A stretch of 13,621 nucleotides of DNA from Copromyces sp. CBS 386.78. Its lineage: Eukaryota > Ascomycota > Sordariomycetes > Sordariales > Sordariaceae. The DNA is taken from the NCBI GenBank assembly GCA_030685235.1, contig MU839339.1:1-13621 (forward strand), in the 5' to 3' direction. Below are positions 7,440 through 13,621 of the stretch, piece after piece. Both the position numbers and the translations under genes were made by a program. Position 1 is the first letter of the stretch, and each line of letters opens with the position of its first letter. The notes under the pieces were generated by a model. The model made no database searches and was not told the DNA's origin. It worked only from the letters and a program-made list of their open reading frames with translations.

Positions 7440-8960
7440 CTATACGCAACTATATATAAAGGCTAAGCATTTTCCTAATTATTATAATATTCTCTACTAG
7501 TAGTAGGCTCGGTAGGGGCGGTTAAAGCGGCCGGAGCGGCGTCGGTAGCACAGACTTACTCTTAATTATAGCCCTTACTACGGCCCTTCTTCTTCTTCTT
7601 ATTAGTAGAATATTAAAGGCCTTACGAATTATATTTAATTAACGTAGTATAATTGTAAGCAATATAGCCGGGCTTACTATAACGACGGTAGAGGCTATTA
7701 CGAAAACGTTAATCGAAAATATCCTTATAAATAAAAACTATAAAATTAATAACGTTTAAATCTATTTTATTACCGCCTTAGCTAATAGGAACGTCGTTAA
7801 CGGTAAACTTAGTACTAAAGCGACCTCTACTACTATTATTATTACTACCGGGGTTGAAAAAATAATTCGCTATCTTCTAGCGATAATCCGCGTTTTTAAA
7901 GTTACCGGCGACGTTATAATAAATTTCGAATTAATATTTAAAATTATTATTAGGGGGAAGGTCGTAGTAAACGAAAATATTACGAAAACGTTTATTAATT
8001 TTATTCCGGAAATAATAAACTGTTATTACATTATCGAAATTATAAAAATTCATTAAATTAATTAATTCAAATTCAAAATCTACGAAAAATATATTTTTTA
8101 TATATAATTCTTATAAACGGCGGCCGGCGTTTATTTTAAAATTCACGTTCTAAAAATAAAGAACTAAATACTCTATGAATTTAACGTTTATTTTCTAATA
8201 CTAATTTATTTTGTCGGGGTCCGACTAGATTACGTCTAGATTATTTTAAATGCTAAATAAAATTTCGAGTCCTTAAAATATAGCGGTACAAATAATTTTA
8301 ACGTTTTTAGAAGAATAGAAAACGGCGTTATACTTCTACTAAAATTAAATATAGAAACGCTAAACTTTAAAAATTTTATACTTACAAATAGGGCCGCCAA
8401 TCTCCTTACTAGTAAAAATAGGCGGGTTTTCTACTATTTAGCGAAGAGAAGAAAATATAATTACTTTCGTAATTGTATTACTAATAGGGGAAGAAGAAGA
8501 AGCCTATACTTTAAAAGTATTATATTCTATAAATAAAGTATTGTAAACGGACTTAAAATTAATATAATCGAAGTTTTTTTAATCGAAATTAAATTAAGCG
8601 TTGTCGGTTACCTAACGGGTAATCTAAAACTCTTCCTTAGAGCGCTAAAAATCGCTTTCGAAACTATTATAGTATTCGAAGTTAGTACAATAAAAGCGAT
8701 TAATAACTATAATAATAAATTAGAAAGTAGGGGCTTTAAAGAATAGAACAACTATTTCGAAATATTTGCGTAGGATAAAGAAACTTATTACCAGTCGAAA
8801 CCCTCGAAAAAATTAACGAAAATTATAACTACGGGTTAAAGAAGTTCAAAAAGCGCGGTACAATAAATTATAATATCGAATTCGGTATTAAGGGTATTAA
8901 TAGTAGAATATAACGATTCTAAATTAAACGGGTTATTAATAATAAAAATAGAAAAATTAA
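7440..8960 (-). pseudogene. gag (ghost) with ruined CCHC zinc knuckle
   Basis: A minus-strand frame is readable from about 8310 down to 7440, with stretches such as KINVKFIEYLVLYF, NVNFKINAGRRL, YYFRNKINKRFRNIFVYYD and TKFTVNDVPIS. It looks like a Gypsy capsid C-terminal region followed by nucleocapsid. The knuckle C-x2-C-x4-H-x4-C is at 7649-7690 as YRRYSKPGYIAYNY: all four zinc ligands are Tyr, from TGY to TAY and CAT to TAT. The part from 8310 to 8960 is probably the gag N-terminus, but frames there are ambiguous and no start codon could be chosen. A Lys run (five Lys codons, about 7585-7600) follows the knuckle. Confidence 0.75.
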
Positions 8961-9334
8961 GAAAATTACTACTACTAATACTACCGTTAAGGGACAAAAG
9001 AGCAGAATTACTATCGTCGTAAAATATAAAATAAAAAAGAAGTGACCGTTCGAAATAAAAAAAAAGTAAAAGTCCATTATTAGGACCGTTTAAGGCAATT
9101 AAAAATAGGCGATCTCTTATCCACTAAATAAAGAGTACCTCCCTTTACGTACTAGTAAAGGGGTATTAGAATTTTAATTAAATAATTATTATAATTACGA
9201 CTATTAATATTTAAAGGGGGGTACTAGGCTTAGCAATTTGTAATAAGGCGATCCCTACACGCGCATAATCGAAAATAATTACGATAGAAAATGGGTTTGC
9301 GCTATAAACGCAATAATTAAAAAGTATAATTAAC
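8961..9334 (-). other. Gag leader / 5' untranslated region of the retrotransposon
   Basis: This stretch lies between the 5' LTR (9335-9567) and the gag ghost. No gene is seen. A primer-binding site should start at 9334 on the minus strand, but the bases there (gttaattatac) show no tgg-type match to a tRNA 3' end. RIP may have erased it, or the element may self-prime. Confidence 0.5.
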
Positions 9335-9567
9335 TATTACGGGTAGAGGGCGAAAGGTTGGGTATAAATATAAGATATACGTAATTACACGGGGGAAAAA
9401 AGGGAAGAGTATAGAAGTGCGATCGGAAGATAGGCCTTTATAGGACTCGAACTATAAACCTTAGTAGGTCCATAGCGGGAGGCTACAAACAATCAACCGA
9501 TAATAGTGACAATAGTCTCAGAGAGCTACTGTCACTAGTACATACAATACAGGTTAATCCTGTGATA
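9335..9567 (-). repeat. LTR, 5' LTR of the minus-strand element
   Basis: It is the same length as 1052-1284. On the minus strand it starts tatcacagg and ends cccgtaata, from inferred TGTCAC...GTGACA ends. Its right part (about 9460-9560) keeps CpA and TpG, including an inverted pair agtgaca/tgtcact (about 9506-9537). Its left part has G-to-A changes relative to the other LTR. The promoter for the element would lie here on the minus strand. Confidence 0.9.
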
Positions 9568-9572
9568 ATTCC
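9568..9572. repeat. Target site duplication, right copy (attcc)
   Basis: It pairs with 1047-1051 and directly follows the right LTR. Confidence 0.85.
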
Positions 9573-11398
9573 GGTAACGAAGGAAAATATTAGGGTTATA
9601 TAAGAGACTATCCTCGGTTAAGCACTTACGTATATCCTTAAGGAAATCGACGTAGGCGCTATAAAAATAATAGATTAAAGGGTTAAAATTATTCTAAAAG
9701 CGGGATAAAATAATGATTATAGCCTAAATAGCGTTATATTTATTATAATAACTTAATAGAATATCCAATATATACTTCGTATTAATAATAGGATAAATAG
9801 CATTCTACTTGCCGGCATTTTGAAGAATATTAGAAAAGAAAACGAAAAAAAAACTACGGGAGGAAATTTATTTTTAATATTAATATAATAAATATATTTT
9901 GTAAAGAACGTATAAAATATAATTATATTAAGGGATAAGGTATTATAAATATAGTCGGCAAATTTTATGCTATAATAAAGGTAAAGAACGCAACGGACGG
10001 CGCTAATTAATATAATTAATAGGGAGGAGGGGAGGCGAACGCAAAGATAAAGAAAATTTATTAGCTAAGGGGAAGGTTAAAAGCGGAATTGGAAATTAAT
10101 ACCCAAACGAAGGATTAGAACTCGGGCACCGGAATAAAAGGGGGCGCGGGGGAATAAAAGAACTTAAAGCACAGGGAGTCTATTATACGAACGAAGTCGA
10201 TACTACGTTTAACGGTACTATAATTAATACGAATCGCGAAGCCTAAAGGATTAGATATACGGCCGGGAGGACGGTCGGGAATATAGCTAATAGAAGAAGA
10301 CGCTATTTTAAAAATTAATTAAATAAGGATAAAGGGGAAGTTCGAAAAATAACGGCGGAAAGGAGTTTATATAGAGGGAAGGAAGGGGCTTTTACATTTA
10401 TATAAATTTTAATAGAGTTGTAAGAGTTTGGGGGATAATAACGAAGCGGGAATAAAGGTAAACAATAGGGAAGGGATAATTATTATAAGCGGTTTAAGAA
10501 GAAGGAGCGGTATATAAGAATAGTATTTTAATTATTTTAATATTGGATTGAAAGCGGTAGAAAGGAAGTAACTTATTTATTAAAGCGGTAGGTAAGTATT
10601 GTTATAAATAAAATCGAAATAGAGTAGGCGCCATTTATTCGCGACCGAAAGGAGCTGGCGGTTTTTATCCGACGGCGCTTATCGCCGCACAGTTTCCTCT
10701 AGAGAACTAGGAGAAGTACCCTATACTAATAAGGCGCTATAGATAAGTAGCATAGGGAATAAGACTATTATTATTATTAATTTTAAACCTTTAAACGATT
10801 ATATAATTATTTATATAGGTTTTACTAAGGTGCGCGTATCGCTTTCAAATTGCGTTTATAGCGTATATTGAGGAAAGTCTACGACCGCTACTTTAAGAAT
10901 ATTACTTTCTATTTTTTAATATTAATAAAGTAATTACAATCCCCTTCACCGATTATTACCCCAATTAGTAGCCTATTACTTAGCCGGTAAACTAGCGATT
11001 TTATTAAAAATTTCAATAATAACCGACTCCTTCTACTTTAACCTTTACTATTCCCTTTAATATTACTTTTATCGACCTTTATCCTTTCCCCCTTAATACT
11101 AATATTGCCTATTTATTTCAAATAAATAATTGTAATTATAATAATAATTACGTTATTACCGCCAGACCTACTTAGAATTTCCCTAGTAATTAGATTGTTA
11201 AGAAATTTCTAGTACTTATTAGCTCCCTCCTAGAAAGGTATAAGAATCCCCCTCCCCCCGCCTCTCCTATTCTAAATTTTCTCCTCTTTATTATACCTCA
11301 CTTCTGAAATTAATTTATATTAATCTCGGAAATTTTTAAATTTTTTTAATAGATTATTGAAAACTCGGAAGTAATTAAAATTGGCGTTTAGATTTTAG
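9573..11398. other. RIP-degraded DNA with unrecognised coding-like traces
   Basis: A plus-strand frame from about 9600 to 10430 has long runs broken only by TAA or TAG; it is Lys/Arg/Asn-rich and purine-rich around 10020-10400. Another run near 10960-11060 (LVAYYLAGKLAILLK on plus) is hydrophobic. None matches a family I know, and in such biased DNA the opposite strand often looks open too. No LTRs, inverted termini or catalytic motifs were found. It is likely an older repeat that also held the target of the retrotransposon, since the duplicated attcc lies at its edge. Confidence 0.4.
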
Positions 11399-11640
11399 GT
11401 AATTGTACCTTCGGGTTGGTCCCTTCCCTTTAATTCCCTTCCCTTCTCCTATTGCCCGCTAACTTTATTATTAATAATAGGGAACGAAAAAATTAAAGTC
11501 TATTATTACCGAAATATAATATTACCAATAGGGTATTAACCTAATCAATTTCCTATTCCCTATTCCCCCTTCCCCTTCCCCTTCCTCCTATTTATCCTTT
11601 AATCCTTTTAATTTATTAATTTCTTTTCTTTTCTTTTATA
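11399..11640. other. Pyrimidine-rich tracts
   Basis: Runs such as cccttccctttaattccc (about 11420-11450) and ccccttccccttcc (about 11570-11585), with a ttttctttt run at 11620-11640, are strongly C/T-biased on the plus strand. In filamentous fungi such tracts are common just upstream of transcription starts, and an ATG (11647, gcgatgagcgacgaa) follows. The following frame soon meets stops, so any gene is dead. CCT and CTT lack CpA on this strand, which may explain survival of the tract. Confidence 0.45.
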
Positions 11641-11689
11641 TAGGCGATGAGCGACGAAGTTAATAATTATATTAATATCGTTACTAATT

Positions 11690-11752
11690 TTGGTTAATAT
11701 TATTATTATTCTTGGTTAATATTATTATTATTTCTTAATTAATATTTATACC
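11690..11752 (+). repeat. 22-23-bp tandem repeat, about 2.5 copies
   Basis: ttggttaatattattatta starts at 11690 and 11712, and a decayed form (ttaattaatattt) starts at 11735. The two full units are nearly identical. Confidence 0.7.
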
Positions 11753-12479
11753 GACCGTCGTTTTCGATTTTATTAACGTAAACCTATAGCGGTATATTGT
11801 ATTAAATAATTACCGTAGGAGAAAAAAGATATTCCCGTTTACAATTAAGAAAATAGGTCTTAATTATATTAACATTTAAAATAGGAATTTAATGTATTCC
11901 TTTTTTAATTAATGTCCTTTCAATATCGATATTTAATTATATTAGATAATTAGAATCTTACTTTAAAGGTTAATTACCTTTTCTCTACTATTTACTAGTT
12001 CTTCTACTAATATCTTCTTTTAAAGGGAGGGCCTAAACGAAGATATTATTAATATTAATATATTAGTATAAAGTTTATTTAATTGAAGCTAGAAGAATAA
12101 TATTATTATACGGTTTCTTTTTAGCTTTTTAATTTTTATTCTTTCTATTTATTAACTAGAATACTACAATTCGGTCCTATATTTAATTATTCGGTTATTT
12201 AATTAAATAATTAATTAAGATAGATATTAGTCAATAGTTTAAGCCGCCGCCGCCTAGTAACCAATGGATAATACGAAAGTATAGTATTTATAAAAAGATT
12301 AAACCTATTTAAATATTCGTCGGTAAACGAGATCCTAATAGTTATATTGCAATATACGACGTTTATTGTAATAAAGTAGTAAGTTAATATTATTTATTTC
12401 TTTTATTTCTTTACCGTTCTTCTCCCCTCTTATTAATTAACTAATTACCTAACTAGTATTATTTGCTTAACGGTAAATC
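11753..12479. other. RIP-degraded DNA, possible gene relic
   Basis: AT-rich DNA without a recognisable gene. On the plus strand near 12250-12375 a run reads IFVGKRDPNSYIAIYDVYCN. It is followed by gtaagt at 12379 and a ctaactag at 12449-12456, which could be a 78-bp fungal intron. A second frame is equally open there, so the intron is only a suggestion. Confidence 0.3.
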
Positions 12480-13193
12480 TTTTAAAATATGTAAATCCTA
12501 CTAGGAGTCCCAATATATTTTATTATTCTATTACTTGCGGGTGCATAGTGCCTTCGAAGGTTAAGATTTAGGCTACGGGGGGTTGCGGGTACGATTTAAG
12601 TAATATTAGCTAACTGCTTAGCTAGCTAACTAGTAATTTTAAATAATTAATATCGTATTTAGATATAGATTCTTAAGAATAAGCGTAGTTCTATTTAATC
12701 TTTAGTTTCTAATGCTATATTTATAATTACTAGTAGCAAAAGACTCCCCGCCGATACCCTACTTTTTTTACTAGAAGAAGGTCGCGTTAAATCGGAACGT
12801 ACTTCCCGGGTACCGATCCTATAAGAGTTTTGCGATACTATTTAACCCCTTTAAATTCCGGTATTCTAATCCGAAATCCCGGTATTTCGGGCTCCGTTAT
12901 TTTAAGCGCTAGTATTTCGGGTTTTAGTAATTGAACGCCCCGTATTTTAAGGCCTAGTTTTCCCTCGTCTCGATCCCCGCCAATAATAATTCGAAAGCGA
13001 AGACGTTGAAATATTTACTTAAGAATTAATAGACTTTAAACGTTAGTAATAATAAGTTGGAAGGTGTTAAATTATAGTATATAAAGAGTTTAAAGCTAGA
13101 TAATAATAATAATAATCAGAAGGTATTTAATTATAATAGGTTTAACAATTAGTTTAATAATTAATTTAATAGGATAGTTAAGGATAATAGTGA
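12480..13193 (+). pseudogene. Unrecognised RIPped coding trace, Gln-rich end
   Basis: The plus frame with codons starting at 12480 reads for about 237 codons with only TAA/TAG interruptions. It ends at TGA 13191-13193, the first non-RIP stop. Recognisable pieces include LLVAKDSPPIPYFFY (about 12726-12770), GRVKSERTSRVPIL (12780-12821) and FESEDVEIF. At the end come clusters of TAA/TAG where Gln codons would fit. A frame one base later is also fairly open in the last 250 bp and would be Asn-rich, so the frame is not settled. The product is unknown. The end of this trace coincides with the end of the RIP signature. Confidence 0.4.
12882..12962 (+). repeat. 30-bp degenerate tandem repeat
   Basis: gtatttcggg starts at 12882 and 12912, and gtattttaag at 12942, giving exact 30-bp spacing. 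A related gtattc lies at 12861, out of phase. In the coding-trace frame this gives a 10-residue pattern with recurring VF. Confidence 0.55.
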
Positions 13194-13296
13194 TTATAGC
13201 TTCATAAATAATAAAAGCAATATTCTTACCTAACAATATAAGAGTTCAAATTACTGTAGTATAATAGTTATACAACGGCATAGAAATTTACTACCA

Positions 13297-13380
13297 TTGC
13301 AGATTTAGATAGGGTGGTGCAACGGTTTAATGAGTTGCAACCGTGTTGCAACCGTCCTGCAACCGTTGCAAGATCTGCAA
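13297..13380. repeat. TGCAACCGT repeats inside nested inverted repeats
   Basis: tgcaaccgt occurs at 13336, 13347 and 13358, spaced exactly 11 bp. An inverted form, tgcaacggtt at 13318-13327, pairs perfectly with aaccgttgca at 13361-13370. Outside that, ttgcagat (13297-13304) pairs with atctgcaa (13373-13380). CpA and TpG are intact. It may be a protein-binding array, a transposon end or a foldback. Confidence 0.75.
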
Positions 13381-13439
13381 CTATAGGATTTTTGCACATA
13401 TGACGTAATTGCCAAAAAATTCTTACCGTACAGAAAATT

Positions 13440-13483
13440 CACAAGGGGAAATCGCGAAGGTCACAAAGGGAAATCGCGAATGT
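13440..13483 (+). repeat. 22-bp direct tandem duplication
   Basis: Units 13440-13461 and 13462-13483 (cacaaggggaaatcgcgaa start) differ at two positions. It lies just left of the poly-T tract in non-RIPped DNA. Confidence 0.85.
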
Positions 13484-13492
13484 AGGCTAAAA

Positions 13493-13533
13493 TTTTTTTT
13501 TTTTTTTTTTTTTTGTTTTGTTTTTTTTTTGTT

Positions 13534-13602
<69 letters not shown>

Positions 13603-13621
13603 TTTTTGTTTTTTTATTTTT
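13493..13621. repeat. Poly-T tract with scattered G, to window end
   Basis: Almost pure T with a few single G and one A. It may be the poly-A tail of a minus-strand retroposon lying to the right of the window, or low-complexity sequence where assembly stopped. Length and base accuracy are doubtful in such tracts. Confidence 0.9.

Larger units (their letters stand above)
1052..9567 (-). mobile_element. RIP-inactivated Ty3/Gypsy LTR retrotransposon with nested insertions
   Basis: The element runs right to left. It is bounded by two 233-bp LTRs and a 5-bp duplication. The order on the minus strand is LTR, gag with a zinc-knuckle ghost, protease region, reverse transcriptase, RNase H, integrase with GPF-type module, polypurine tract, LTR; integrase after RNase H is the Ty3/Gypsy order. 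Stop codons in the coding frames are overwhelmingly TAA or TAG at positions where Gln or Trp fits the family. Two later insertions, at 2520-3493 and 6726-7143, split it; without them it would be about 7.1 kb. It cannot encode functional proteins. Closest relatives are fungal Gypsy elements, but naming a family needs a database search. Confidence 0.93.

Noticed and set aside
9310..9334. Primer-binding site matching a tRNA 3' end
   Set aside because: The bases next to the 5' LTR do not show a tgg start or a recognisable tRNA complement.
12379..12456. A spliceosomal intron
   Set aside because: gtaagt and ag are present, but the branch site is too close to the 3' end or weak, and neither exon frame is certain; kept only as a remark.
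1..13621. Mitochondrial, Plasmodium-like or other naturally AT-rich genome
   Set aside because: Selective loss of CpA/TpG with CpG retained, and Gypsy ghosts with TAA/TAG in place of Gln and Trp codons, point to RIP of nuclear repeats.

Overview
This is a heavily mutated, AT-rich transposon graveyard from what is almost certainly a filamentous ascomycete fungus. CpA and TpG are nearly absent over most of the window, TpA is in excess, and CpG is still common. That is the signature of repeat-induced point mutation (RIP; C to T, mainly at CpA), and not of CpG-methylation decay or of a plain AT-rich genome. No intact protein-coding gene, tRNA, rRNA or CRISPR array was found. Every coding trace is a ghost whose in-frame stops are almost all TAA or TAG, as expected when CAA, CAG and TGG codons are hit by RIP.

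The backbone is one structurally complete but dead Ty3/Gypsy-type LTR retrotransposon on the minus strand (1052-9567). It has two 233-bp LTRs and a perfect 5-bp target duplication (attcc). Read right to left it holds gag with a ruined zinc knuckle, a Lys/Glu-rich repeat region, a poorly preserved protease region, reverse transcriptase with its catalytic Asp pair changed to Asn-Asn, RNase H, integrase, a GPF-type module and a basic tail. RIP also changed two of the three integrase catalytic residues and the first RNase H Asp.

Two smaller elements are nested in it. A 418-bp foldback (MITE-like) element at 6726-7143 has 48-bp inverted repeats and an 8-bp target duplication. A roughly 970-bp insertion at 2520-3493 splits the integrase; it holds four to five tandem copies of a ~155-bp unit, telomere-like motifs and a GC-rich segment with a long hairpin. 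The insertion looks much less RIPped than its host, so it probably came later. A 55-bp module at its left end occurs again, inverted, at 206-260, outside the retrotransposon.

Left of the retrotransposon (1-1051) are a TAA microsatellite, a perfect GC-rich palindrome, the 55-bp module and unassigned RIPped DNA. Right of it (9573-13193) is more RIPped DNA with unrecognised coding-like traces, pyrimidine-rich tracts and short tandem repeats. At about 13193 the RIP signature stops abruptly. The remaining 300 bp has normal CpA/TpG content, three 11-bp-spaced TGCAACCGT repeats inside nested inverted repeats, a 22-bp tandem duplication, and a poly-T tract running to the window end. Low-complexity sequence at both ends is compatible with a short contig that stops where assembly failed.
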